Both the position numbers and the translations under genes were made by a program. Positions 1-7,491 of a stretch of DNA of 16,136 nt are shown one piece after another. The stretch is from DSFT01 sp032249175. GTDB taxonomy: Bacteria; Hydrothermota; Hydrothermia; LBFQ01; DSFT01. Position 1 is the stretch's first letter. The number at the start of each line of letters is the position of its first letter. Location of the stretch: NCBI GenBank assembly GCA_032249175.1, contig JAVVGK010000024.1, positions 1-16,136 of the forward strand, given 5' to 3'. The notes below the pieces were generated by a model. The model was not told the origin of the DNA. It made no database searches and saw only the letters and a list, made by a program, of their open reading frames with translations.

Positions 1-1380
1 AAAAAAATTATAAAATTTTATAAGTTTGAAAGTAAGCACTTTTACTTGCTTGAAAGAATACCAGATGATTATCTTGATGAAGATAATTTCGTTGAAAAAG
101 TTATTATGTTGTCTGAAAATTTTAAATTGACTAATGACGAAAAGCGAAACTATCTTAAAAAGGTTGATGAAATGTTAAAAGAAAGAGAAAATAAGTATAG
201 TTTTTACATTCTTCTTGAATTGAAAATTTATCTTCATTTAGTCCTATTAGAATTTGATGTAGTTAAGCAAATTTACCAAAATTATATTAATGAAATTGAG
301 AAACTGCCAAAGGAAAATAAATTAAATCTTTTCATTTCTATCGCTAATGTTCAAGCTCAATATCCTGAAATTAGTTTTCCTATTTTAAGAAAGTTAAGCA
401 AATTTAAATTAAAGGATGAAAACTTAAAAGAAGTTATGAGGGTTTTATTTAGTAATATGGGCTATATTTATAAATCAAAACAATACTTGTATGATTTGGA
501 TTTTGAATTTTCAACAGGAAATTATAAAAATTATTTAAAAGGTTTAAAGAATTACAATTTAATTTTAAGGGGTAATAAAATTGTTTTGGAATGTAATAAG
601 GCAATATCTTTTTTATTTCTCGGTAAGTTATATAACTTTAATAGCTTTGTAAATGAAATTGAAAAACAAATTGATTTTATGAAATCATCAAGTGAAAATT
701 TAAATGTTGTTAAAGCCTTAAAATATGCTATTGATGGTAATTTTGAAAAATCAAGAGAAATTTTAAGGAATTGTAAAACTAAAACATTAAAAGCAATAGG
801 TGAAGGAAAATTTGATAATCTTTCAAGATATAGAAAACAAGAGTTAATTTTAAAGTATCTTGTTAAAGGTAAGATAAAGAGAGCAGTAGAAGTAGCAAGA
901 AAATATGGTAATTTTTATAATCTTCATTTATATTCAATACTTTTGAATAAATCTTCAAAAAGCTTATCTAAATACCCTGAATTTAAAAATGTTTCAAAAA
1001 TTTTAAAATTAAGACAATTGAAATTTTTAAGTATTCATTTATTAAATGGAAAACCTTTTCTAAAAGTAAATTCAAAGAAATTTTATATAAAAGGTGCTTT
1101 CAAATGGATAGCACTTTTGGTTTATATTTTATTATCAGGAGGTAAAGTTGGAATAGGTTATTTGAAAAGTGAATATATAAGCCAAAATGTTAAAAGTTTA
1201 ATTTATTCTATAAATTACAAGCTTGGTTATAAAATTTTAAAAATTAGAAATCAATTTGTTTATGTAAATTGTCAATTTTATTTAGACTTAATAAAAAATA
1301 AAGAATTTTTGAAACCCAAAAAGTTATTATATAGATTAAAAGACAAATGGACATTTTTGGAGTACTTTAACATAGGATAA
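1..1380 (+). CDS. Helical-repeat protein with possible C-terminal winged helix, 5'-partial
   Basis: The reading frame is open from the first base of the window to the TAA at 1380. The first possible start is a TTG at 46, but the codons before it read as normal protein, so I take the gene as truncated by the window edge. About 459 residues are visible. Counting from the TTG, residues 1-330 are predicted almost wholly alpha-helical with repeated amphipathic pairs, resembling degenerate TPR-like repeats. Residues about 335-430 read beta-strand, then a helix (WIALLVYILLSGGKVG), then helices (VKSLIYSINYKLG) and a closing hairpin (KILKIRNQFVYVN). That order resembles the OmpR/BTAD-type winged helix seen in SARP or MalT-like regulators. 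No catalytic motif, signal peptide or membrane segment is evident. A regulator role is inference from this fold pattern only. The protein is very rich in Lys, Leu, Asn and Phe, like the rest of the window. Confidence 0.6.
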   Translation, partial: KKIIKFYKFESKHFYLLERIPDDYLDEDNFVEKVIMLSENFKLTNDEKRNYLKKVDEMLKERENKYSFYILLELKIYLHLVLLEFDVVKQIYQNYINEIEKLPKENKLNLFISIANVQAQYPEISFPILRKLSKFKLKDENLKEVMRVLFSNMGYIYKSKQYLYDLDFEFSTGNYKNYLKGLKNYNLILRGNKIVLECNKAISFLFLGKLYNFNSFVNEIEKQIDFMKSSSENLNVVKALKYAIDGNFEKSREILRNCKTKTLKAIGEGKFDNLSRYRKQELILKYLVKGKIKRAVEVARKYGNFYNLHLYSILLNKSSKSLSKYPEFKNVSKILKLRQLKFLSIHLLNGKPFLKVNSKKFYIKGAFKWIALLVYILLSGGKVGIGYLKSEYISQNVKSLIYSINYKLGYKILKIRNQFVYVNCQFYLDLIKNKEFLKPKKLLYRLKDKWTFLEYFNIG

Positions 1381-1396
1381 GCAAATTTCTTTTTAT

Positions 1397-1426
1397 TTGA
1401 TAATGTAATTTTTTATGCTTTATAAT
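1397..1426 (+). promoter_or_regulatory. Sigma-70-like promoter for the secreted protein gene
   Basis: TTGATA at 1397-1402 (5 of 6 to TTGACA) and a perfect TATAAT at 1421-1426 are separated by 18 bases. The ATG at 1436 begins nine bases after the -10 box, so transcription would start at or within about two bases of the start codon and the mRNA would be leaderless. The same layout is seen at 14823-14852. Confidence 0.7.
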
Positions 1427-1435
1427 TTTAAAGCT

Positions 1436-3664
1436 ATGCTTTATCTCTTTTTATATTTAGATGTTCAAACAAGAGGGGGGAAGGGGGCTGTTAATGAAAG
1501 CCCCAAGGAAAACATTTCTCAATCAGTTTATGTTCCAAAGGTAGATGGTAATTATAAAATAGCACCATTCTTCGGATGGACACCTGAAAAAGAGGAAATT
1601 GCTAATGCTATAAGAGAAGGGAGAATAAAGGTTGATGAAAACTTTTTGAAAACGAGAATTGAAAGAATAGACAGCTTCTATAAAGTCCTATGGGAAAAAG
1701 ATAAGCCTTATGTTTGTGGAAGATACGCTATAAAAGGTCTTGATTGTCCTGAAATCCATCCTCATATGAATAGAATTTATTATTACTATAATAAATGGAA
1801 AAATGAAAATGATGCCTGGGCTTATGCTGAAATGATTACACTAATAGAAGATGGTGAAAGATTGCTATCAGCTTATATTGAAAATGAAAGAGCAAGAATT
1901 CAAAAAAATGTTTCTCCTGCTCAAAGAGCTGAGCCAAGAGCTGAAATTCTAAATAAATCCATACCAAAAGATTCTTTTAGAATTTTAACAGATGGAAATA
2001 ACTGGAATACATTTGATATTGCTGCAACGGGTGCTTATGAATATAACCCAACGATTGTTCAAGTAGGAAATGAGGATACACTTATATCTGCGGTAAATGT
2101 TGTTCCTTGTAATACTTGGTGTGCTGTTAGTCATACAAATGAGTGTGCTGTTGTATTTAGGTCTGTAAATGCAGGTCAAAGTTGGTCCCCTATGTTTTGT
2201 GTTCATAGTCCAAGCTATAATGTTGGAGAGGTTGCTATTGGAGCAGACCCATATAGAAGACTATTTATATTAGCTTATACAAGTGATTATTATTATCCTG
2301 ATTATGATATAGGACAATTAACATTTGATAAGAATGGAACTGTAATATATAGCACATGGGTTGATATTTCAACTACTTCAACATTGACACCTTATGTAAA
2401 TGCGGAGTTTAATTGGGGAAGAAGTGGTTGTCTGGGGCAACCGCTAAGTGGCTCATGCACTTGCAGTGCTAGTGATAACTGGTACTTTATCGGGATGAAT
2501 AAAGGCGGGGGTGGTGTAAGGATATGGAGAAGCACCACTTGTGGCTCTAGCTGGTCGCAAGTATATGATGGACCCGCAAGGACTGGCTCTGCCTATAATA
2601 ATAATCAAATTATGCTTGAAACAACGAATGACGCAAGAGGCTCATCATCAGTATGCTCTTCTTCTAATGGAGGAGATAATACAATTCAAGCGGTATATGA
2701 TTGGAAAACTTCCTCAACAAACCATAGAATAGAGCATTTATTTACAGATTACACTATGAATTGGGGAGGTTCCTGGACATCAACTACGGTTTTAAGTGGT
2801 TATCAATATCCTATAAATCAGCCTTGGCTTAGTGTGGCAAGAAGACTAACAAATTCAAATATGACGCACTTTATTGTGTTTGAAAGGCAATGGTCTTCAA
2901 CGGATGGAGATATACTATATTTGAGTGCTAATGGAATTCCACCTTCTGGCTGGACATTAGGCACAATAGATGCTTCGACTGTTGAGAGTAGAACACCAAC
3001 AGTTCATACAGATGCAAGATGGCAATGGTGCCCCGGTGCTACTACAAGCTCTGCTAATTATTTCCATGTAGCATTTTATCATAAATGCACTGCTACTGCT
3101 GATCCATTCTGTAATGCTACGGGATATAATAACACATTTAGAGTAGCAGTTTTAAGATATAATTGGGATTTAACTTCAAGAGGTCCTGAAGTTTGTGGTG
3201 CTCTTGTAGCAGACACAATTGCTATTCCACCTCCTCCATCTTATAATCGTGGAGGTCTTTGGCAGAATTGGTGGCAAATAAATGGGACAACATTTAGAAC
3301 TACTCAAAGTTTAACTTCTCCTTGGTGGTTCGGTGCTATGTGGGTTTATTGTTATAATGCTGGTCCTGATGGAGTATGTGGAACAAGCGATGATGTTGAC
3401 TGGGATGTGGAATGGACAATTTTAAGTTATTCTTGTATTACACCTGTTAGTAAGGATGAGGTTAAGGAAGGGAAAGATTTTGTCATTAAAGGTAAGCTTG
3501 TTGAAATATACTTAAATAAGGATTGGGAATTTAAAGTTTATGATGTTTCAGGAAGAAAAGTCTTTGAAATAAAAGGTAAGGGTAATAATAAATTCAATTT
3601 AAATCTTCCAAAAGGTGCTTATATCTATAAATTAAATGAAAAGTTTGGAAAATTTATTTTATAG
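1436..3664 (+). CDS. Cysteine-rich secreted protein with Asp-box repeats and T9SS-like sorting domain
   Basis: The 742-residue protein is predicted to be exported. I use the ATG at 1436. The ATG at 1415 overlaps the promoter, and its counterpart before the ankyrin gene runs straight into a stop. The N-terminus has only a short hydrophobic stretch (MLYLFLYLDV) followed by a Gly/Lys run, so the signal peptide is weak. Two sialidase-type Asp-box motifs (SxxxGxxW) lie at about residues 243-250 (SVNAGQSW) and 366-373 (STTCGSSW), suggesting a beta-propeller. A calcium-binding-like stretch, DGVCGTSDD, lies near 645. There are 18 cysteines, many in close pairs, which fits disulfides outside the cytoplasm. 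The last 60 residues (VYDVSGRKVFE ... LPKGAYIYKL) match the pattern of type IX secretion C-terminal sorting domains. No sialidase active-site set is evident, so the enzymatic role is unknown. A hairpin follows the stop directly. Confidence 0.8.
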   Translation: MLYLFLYLDVQTRGGKGAVNESPKENISQSVYVPKVDGNYKIAPFFGWTPEKEEIANAIREGRIKVDENFLKTRIERIDSFYKVLWEKDKPYVCGRYAIKGLDCPEIHPHMNRIYYYYNKWKNENDAWAYAEMITLIEDGERLLSAYIENERARIQKNVSPAQRAEPRAEILNKSIPKDSFRILTDGNNWNTFDIAATGAYEYNPTIVQVGNEDTLISAVNVVPCNTWCAVSHTNECAVVFRSVNAGQSWSPMFCVHSPSYNVGEVAIGADPYRRLFILAYTSDYYYPDYDIGQLTFDKNGTVIYSTWVDISTTSTLTPYVNAEFNWGRSGCLGQPLSGSCTCSASDNWYFIGMNKGGGGVRIWRSTTCGSSWSQVYDGPARTGSAYNNNQIMLETTNDARGSSSVCSSSNGGDNTIQAVYDWKTSSTNHRIEHLFTDYTMNWGGSWTSTTVLSGYQYPINQPWLSVARRLTNSNMTHFIVFERQWSSTDGDILYLSANGIPPSGWTLGTIDASTVESRTPTVHTDARWQWCPGATTSSANYFHVAFYHKCTATADPFCNATGYNNTFRVAVLRYNWDLTSRGPEVCGALVADTIAIPPPPSYNRGGLWQNWWQINGTTFRTTQSLTSPWWFGAMWVYCYNAGPDGVCGTSDDVDWDVEWTILSYSCITPVSKDEVKEGKDFVIKGKLVEIYLNKDWEFKVYDVSGRKVFEIKGKGNNKFNLNLPKGAYIYKLNEKFGKFIL

Positions 3665-3678
3665 GGGCTTTTGCCCCT
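3663..3678. terminator. Hairpin between convergent genes
   Basis: AGGGGC and GCCCCT pair around a TTTT loop (3663-3668 with 3673-3678). It overlaps the last base of the secreted protein stop codon and sits just beyond the end of the minus-strand asnB (3685). The bases after the stem are only moderately T-rich on either strand. A bidirectional terminator is the simplest reading given the 20-base gap between convergent genes. Confidence 0.65.
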
Positions 3679-3684
3679 TCACTA

Positions 3685-5439
3685 TTAAAATCCAAAAATT
3701 TCAATCCATCTTGAAAGAATTAAAAATTCAAAAACATTTAAATAATTAAATTTTTTTCCTTGAAACTCCTCATCTAAAATTTGAATAATTTTTTCAAAGT
3801 TTAAAAAATCTAATTTTTTTAATTTTTCTATTTCATTTCTAACGAACTTTTGATTTTCATATAACCATCCCCTTATTGGACCTCCAAATCCCTTTTTTTT
3901 CCTCTTTGAAATCTCAGGAAAATAATCATTTATAACTTCTTTTAATAATTTCTTTTCAATTTTTAAGTGATAACTTAATTTTTTTGAAAATTCAAGAATT
4001 CTATCATCTAAAAATGGAACTCTTAACTCAACACTTTTTGCCATAGAAAGTTTATCTGAATAAATGAGATTGTGAAATGGTAAAAATGTTTTAAAATCAA
4101 AAAGAAGCATTTTTTCATAAAAATTTCCTTCTAATTCGTCAAAAATTTTTTTAATTTCAAAAAATGGATTATATTGTATTTTAAATAATTCTTTTATCTC
4201 CTCATCAGTATAATATGCCAAATAATAATAATATGGTTTTGACCAAACTCTCTTGAATTTTTCAAAATCTCTTGAAATTTTTTTAAAATAGTTTGGAAAA
4301 TAAATTTTATTTAATGGAAGAAAATTAAATTTTTTATAAATTAAATAAGCTTTATATCTTGGATAACCTCCAAACAATTCATCCCCACCCATACCTGATA
4401 AAACGACTCTTGACTTATAATAATCACACATTAAATATGTTGAAATACCTGCACTATCTCCAATTGGCTCTTCAATATAATAAACGAATTTATTTAGTAT
4501 CTCTTCATTAAAATCAAATTCTATTCCCTCAATTTCAAAACCTAACTTATCACATAATTTTTTAGCATAATAAAATTCATCATTTATAATATCTTTTAAA
4601 GTATGCGCTTTCTTATAAATCAAACTAAATGCCTTCAATTTCTTATATTTGCTTGAAAATAATGCTATTAAACTTGAATCAATCCCACCACTTAAAAATA
4701 AACTAACTTCAACATCGCTAATCAATTGACTTTTTATAACTTCTTCAAAAATTTCAATAAATTCTTTCTTTGCTAACTCTAAACTATCAATTTCATTTTC
4801 AAATTCATATTGCCAATAATAATAATTTTTAATACCATTTTCTGAAAATTCAAGAATTGAACCAGGTTTTAACCTATAAATACCCTTAAAAGCAGTTTCA
4901 TCGTTGAAATTAAATAAAAAAACAATATGATTTAAAATTGCTTTCTCGTTAATGTCTTTTTTCTTAATAACCTCAAAAATTGGTTTAATTTCAGATGAAA
5001 AAATTATTCCATTATCCTCAAAAGCATAATAAAGTGGCTTAATACCTGCTCTATCTCTAATTAAATATAATTTCTTTTCATTTTTATCATAAATAGCAAT
5101 TGAAAACATTCCTACAATTTTATTTAATGCTTTTAAAATGCCAAATTTATGAAATGTATAAAGCAAAACTTCACTATCTGAATTTGTTTTAAATTCATAT
5201 TCTTTCAATTCTTTTTTTAATTCTAAAAAATTATAAATTTCACCATTAAAAGCCATTACTAAATTATCAAATTCCATAGGTTGATTTGCCCTATCTGAAA
5301 GGTCAATAATTTTTAATCTACAAAATCCCACATATAAATTCTCATCTTCATAATAATTAAAACTATCAGGACCTCTATGTTTTAATAAATTTAAATTTAT
5401 TTTTCTTTTTATATTGAAACTTCCGAAAAATCCACACAT
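3685..5439 (-). CDS. asnB: Asparagine synthase (glutamine-hydrolysing)
   Basis: This enzyme makes asparagine from aspartate, glutamine and ATP in the cytoplasm. The 584 residues contain both expected domains. The N-terminal class II glutaminase has the catalytic Cys2 (MCGFFGS), RGPDS at 22-26, FNGEIYN at 64-70 and the SDSE segment near 87. The C-terminal ATP pyrophosphatase has the P-loop SGGIDSS at 250-256, SGMGGDELFGG at 348-358, and a basic tail segment KKKGFGGPIRGWL. The start is fixed because the nucleophile must directly follow the initiator Met. The gene therefore overlaps the end of purM by 31 bases. A GGTGA lies five bases before the ATG, the only SD-like sequence I saw, though it is also purM coding sequence. 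Length fits the AsnB family (about 550-630). Some relatives act in polysaccharide or peptide tailoring, but the overlap with purM favours primary metabolism. Confidence 0.92.
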   Translation of the reverse strand: MCGFFGSFNIKRKINLNLLKHRGPDSFNYYEDENLYVGFCRLKIIDLSDRANQPMEFDNLVMAFNGEIYNFLELKKELKEYEFKTNSDSEVLLYTFHKFGILKALNKIVGMFSIAIYDKNEKKLYLIRDRAGIKPLYYAFEDNGIIFSSEIKPIFEVIKKKDINEKAILNHIVFLFNFNDETAFKGIYRLKPGSILEFSENGIKNYYYWQYEFENEIDSLELAKKEFIEIFEEVIKSQLISDVEVSLFLSGGIDSSLIALFSSKYKKLKAFSLIYKKAHTLKDIINDEFYYAKKLCDKLGFEIEGIEFDFNEEILNKFVYYIEEPIGDSAGISTYLMCDYYKSRVVLSGMGGDELFGGYPRYKAYLIYKKFNFLPLNKIYFPNYFKKISRDFEKFKRVWSKPYYYYLAYYTDEEIKELFKIQYNPFFEIKKIFDELEGNFYEKMLLFDFKTFLPFHNLIYSDKLSMAKSVELRVPFLDDRILEFSKKLSYHLKIEKKLLKEVINDYFPEISKRKKKGFGGPIRGWLYENQKFVRNEIEKLKKLDFLNFEKIIQILDEEFQGKKFNYLNVFEFLILSRWIEIFGF

Positions 5440-6395
5440 ACTTCACCGTTGCCTTTTTCAATCCTTCCAAGAACAACATAATCAATTTTTAAATTACTTA
5501 ATTCTTTCTCATTTAGTATCAAAACCATACCAATACCCATATTCCAAACCCTAAATGCCTCATTTAATGGAACATTCCCAATTTTTACAAAAAATTTAAA
5601 AATTTTTGGAATGTCATAATTTATTTTAATTTTAGCGGACAAATCATTTCTTAAAATTCGTTTTATATTATCATAAAATCCCCCACCTGTTATATGACAA
5701 GCCATTTTAAAATTAATACTTAAAATTTCCTTATAGATTCTCGTGGGTTTAAGTAAAATTTCTCCAAGACTTTCATTCTCTGAAATTTCTTTATATATTT
5801 TATTGAGTTTCAATTTATTTTCTTTTATGATTTTTCTAATTAAGGTATAACCATTTGAATGGAAACCATTTGAAGGAATGCCAATTATAATATCTCCTTC
5901 TTTTAAATTTTCTTTTTTTGGAATTTCATCTTTCTCAACAATTCCTACAACAAATCCCGCTATATCAAGTTTATTTTTTTTAAAAATTCCTTTTAATTCA
6001 GCAGTTTCACCGCCTATCAACTCGCAATCACAATATAAACAAGCTTCTATAATACCATCTATAATTTCCTTTGAAATTTCTAAATTTAAGTTTTCAACAG
6101 CATAATAATCTAAAAAAAATAATGGTTTAGCTTTCATTACATAAATATCATTAACATTCATAGCTACTAAATCTATGCCAATTGTTTTAAAGTTTTTCAT
6201 TTTTCTTGCGATTTCTATTTTTGTCCCAACACCATCAGTTGAGCTTACTAAAATTGGATGCTTATAATTTTTTATAATTTCCTTAATGTCAAAAAGTCCT
6301 CCAAATAAACCTATATTTTCTCCAACTTTATTTTTTATATATTCAACAAATTCATTTGCCTTATCTATATCTACACCTGCTTTCCTGTAAAGCAT
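5409..6395 (-). CDS. purM: Phosphoribosylformylglycinamidine cyclo-ligase (AIR synthetase)
   Basis: PurM closes the imidazole ring in purine synthesis, converting FGAM to AIR with ATP. The 328-residue product starts MLYRKAGVDID, the standard N-terminus. It carries STDGVGTK at 52-59, DLVAMNVND at 75-83, PLFFLDYYA at 91-99, GGETAE at 128-133, the glycine-rich segment around SNGFHSNGYTLIRK (175-188) and HITGGG at 234-239. These make up the ATP and substrate site of the PurM fold. The usual MPG after GGETAE is LKG here, a mild divergence. The ATG shares one base with the stop of the upstream lipoprotein gene (TAATG), and the 3' end overlaps asnB, so all three genes are probably one transcript with translational coupling. 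No other pur genes lie in the window, so purine genes appear scattered in this genome. Confidence 0.95.
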   Translation of the reverse strand: MLYRKAGVDIDKANEFVEYIKNKVGENIGLFGGLFDIKEIIKNYKHPILVSSTDGVGTKIEIARKMKNFKTIGIDLVAMNVNDIYVMKAKPLFFLDYYAVENLNLEISKEIIDGIIEACLYCDCELIGGETAELKGIFKKNKLDIAGFVVGIVEKDEIPKKENLKEGDIIIGIPSNGFHSNGYTLIRKIIKENKLKLNKIYKEISENESLGEILLKPTRIYKEILSINFKMACHITGGGFYDNIKRILRNDLSAKIKINYDIPKIFKFFVKIGNVPLNEAFRVWNMGIGMVLILNEKELSNLKIDYVVLGRIEKGNGEVCVDFSEVSI

Positions 6396-7225
6396 TATTT
6401 TATGAATGACATCCTTATTCTTCTTACAAAGCTTAAATTAGCATCAGCATTCGTATGGTGCTGAATATAAGCAAAAGCTGTATCAAATGTTGATTGATAG
6501 AGAATTCCTTTATAGCTTATAAGCTTTAAGCTATCAATTGTGAATTTATAAGCATAGTTTTGTTTTATTATTGTATCACTTTCATTACAATTTAGGTTTT
6601 GATTATTTGAAATTTTATTAAATTTGTATCTGTATTTGACTTTTGAGAAAATTAAATTTGTAATTGAATAGGTTGTATCATTGATTTGGGAGATTTTTGA
6701 GATTGAGCTATCTAAATAAATTGTATCAATATAAACCTTTAATGAGCAATCAAACATAAAATTTCCAATAAGTAAAGAATCATAAATTGCTTTATATGTG
6801 CTTTCTATGGGCTTTAAATTTTGATTTAGAGGGTAAGGATACTTATAAGGTAAATTAACACTAATTTCTTTGAAAAAATCAAAAACTTTTAGATTTCTTT
6901 GAAGGTAATTGTCAAAAACCTTGATAGTATCATAAATTATCTTTATTGGATTTGCAATAGACCAAATGGAGTCATAGTAAGGAAGCATTAAACTTGAAGT
7001 ATCACCAAAACTTCTGACGAGTGTATCGTAATTTGGAATTATCCAATTAGAATAATAAAAGCTGTATTTATAATAAGCACTATCTAAATATAGATAAATT
7101 TTTTTTGTTTTTGGCAAGAAGTTCCAAAATTCAAGAGAAGAATAAGGATTTTTAGGATTAGAGGGTTCAGTTGTTTTTTTGGAGCAAGCAAATAATAAAA
7201 TCAAGAGAAAAATAATGAACCTCAT
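6395..7225 (-). CDS. Predicted lipoprotein of unknown function
   Basis: The 276-residue protein starts with a clear type II signal peptide: MR, a hydrophobic core (FIIFLLILLFA) and a lipobox cysteine at residue 14 (LLFAC), followed by SKKTTEPSNP. It should be lipidated and membrane-anchored. The mature part is rich in Tyr, Ser, Asn, Ile and Thr with alternating strand-like segments (for example IYLYLDSAYYKYSF and TYSITNLIF), so a beta-rich fold is likely. It has only one further cysteine and no recognisable catalytic motif. I do not recognise the family. It is first in the minus-strand run and its stop shares a base with the purM start, so it is co-transcribed with purine and asparagine genes without an obvious functional link. 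Upstream on the minus strand, TAAAAT lies seven bases before the ATG, which could be a -10 box for a leaderless mRNA. There is no SD sequence. Confidence 0.8.
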   Translation of the reverse strand: MRFIIFLLILLFACSKKTTEPSNPKNPYSSLEFWNFLPKTKKIYLYLDSAYYKYSFYYSNWIIPNYDTLVRSFGDTSSLMLPYYDSIWSIANPIKIIYDTIKVFDNYLQRNLKVFDFFKEISVNLPYKYPYPLNQNLKPIESTYKAIYDSLLIGNFMFDCSLKVYIDTIYLDSSISKISQINDTTYSITNLIFSKVKYRYKFNKISNNQNLNCNESDTIIKQNYAYKFTIDSLKLISYKGILYQSTFDTAFAYIQHHTNADANLSFVRRIRMSFIK

Positions 7226-7342
7226 AATGATAATTTTAAAGTTTGAGTAGAATTTTGCTTTGTCTAATAAATAGTGTTAAGTGATTGATAACTAGCAACT
7301 TATCAAAATTCTAGGAAATTATTGTTTTTTGGGGGAATTTAA

Positions 7343-7357
7343 GGGGGCGAAGCCCCC
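7343..7357. other. GC-rich hairpin inside the element
   Basis: GGGGGC (7343-7348) pairs perfectly with GCCCCC (7352-7357) around a GAA loop. This is the most GC-rich spot in an AT-rich window. It is not followed by a T-run. In the second copy (16031-16040) only the left arm survives. Confidence 0.65.
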
Positions 7358-7380
7358 CGAGGCATAAAAATGGGTATTTT

Positions 7381-7400
7381 TAAGCCGAAGGCTTATTTTT
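7381..7400 (+). terminator. Rho-independent terminator-type hairpin within the element
   Basis: TAAGCC (7381-7386) and GGCTTA (7390-7395) pair around a GAA loop and are followed by TTTTT (7396-7400), a textbook terminator on the plus strand. Read on the minus strand the loop is CUUCGG, a very stable tetraloop. No plus-strand gene ends just upstream, so it would block read-through into rpmI or be part of a leader. The second copy at 16045-16060 keeps partial pairing using G-U pairs. Confidence 0.6.
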
Positions 7401-7446
7401 GGGCGGGTGGGGAAAAATATAATAAAATAAATAATTCCAGAATTAT

Positions 7447-7477
7447 TGGACAAAGCAATTCTGTTTCTTGTTATCCT
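7447..7477 (+). promoter_or_regulatory. Possible promoter for rpmI-lon-valS
   Basis: TGGACA at 7447-7452 lies in the right inverted repeat of the element, and TATCCT at 7472-7477 follows after 19 bases. The -35 is 5 of 6 to consensus and the -10 is 4 of 6. The ATG of rpmI is 14 bases past the -10, leaving almost no room for a leader. Moderate to weak support. Confidence 0.4.
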
Positions 7478-7491
7478 TTAAACTTTTGGAC

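Larger units (their letters stand above)
7249..7463. mobile_element. MITE-like element with terminal inverted repeats, copy 1
   Basis: The left end (AGAATTTTGCTTTGTCTAAT) and right end (7443-7462, reverse complement AGAATTGCTTTGTCCAATAA) are imperfect inverted repeats: AGAATT, a two-base indel, then GCTTTGTC(T/C)AATAA. The interior has no coding capacity. It contains two strong hairpins (7343-7357 and 7381-7395), a G-rich tract at 7401-7412 and an AT-rich tail. A diverged second copy lies at about 15905-16125 in the same orientation, sharing GGGGGCGAAG, TTTTTAAG, TAGTAAAATAAAT-like and CAGAATTA-like blocks in the same order. I could not define a target-site duplication. It fills the divergent gap between the lipoprotein operon and rpmI. 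It could instead be a conserved regulatory or RNA element; the inverted ends facing a gene 3' end in copy 2 favour a mobile repeat. Confidence 0.5.

Noticed and set aside
31..55. A 25-base stretch similar (21 of 25) to 15951-15975, both with a small hairpin around GCACTTTTA.
   Set aside because: With this AT bias, several 25-base pairs of that similarity are expected by chance in 16 kb, and the first copy lies inside an open coding frame.
1415..1435. Upstream in-frame ATG for the secreted protein gene.
   Set aside because: It overlaps the -10 box, and the equivalent ATG in the matching box at 14841 is followed at once by a stop, so it is part of the promoter sequence and not the start.
1985..2206. 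Open frame antisense to the secreted protein gene, and similar antisense or shifted frames at 2541-2732, 5878-6105, 8775-9026, 11797-12006, 12728-12913, 13397-13696 and 15334-15540.
   Set aside because: Each lies wholly or mostly inside a well-supported gene, and its translation shows no domain, start signal or normal composition.
7468..7491. TTG start giving an eight-residue extension to L35.
   Set aside because: L35 proteins begin MPK, which matches the ATG at 7492 exactly.
7226..7491. CRISPR array, tRNA or known riboswitch in the largest gene-free stretch.
   Set aside because: There are no regularly spaced repeats, no cloverleaf with a T-loop consensus and no riboswitch core I recognise. 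The hairpins fit the repeated element.
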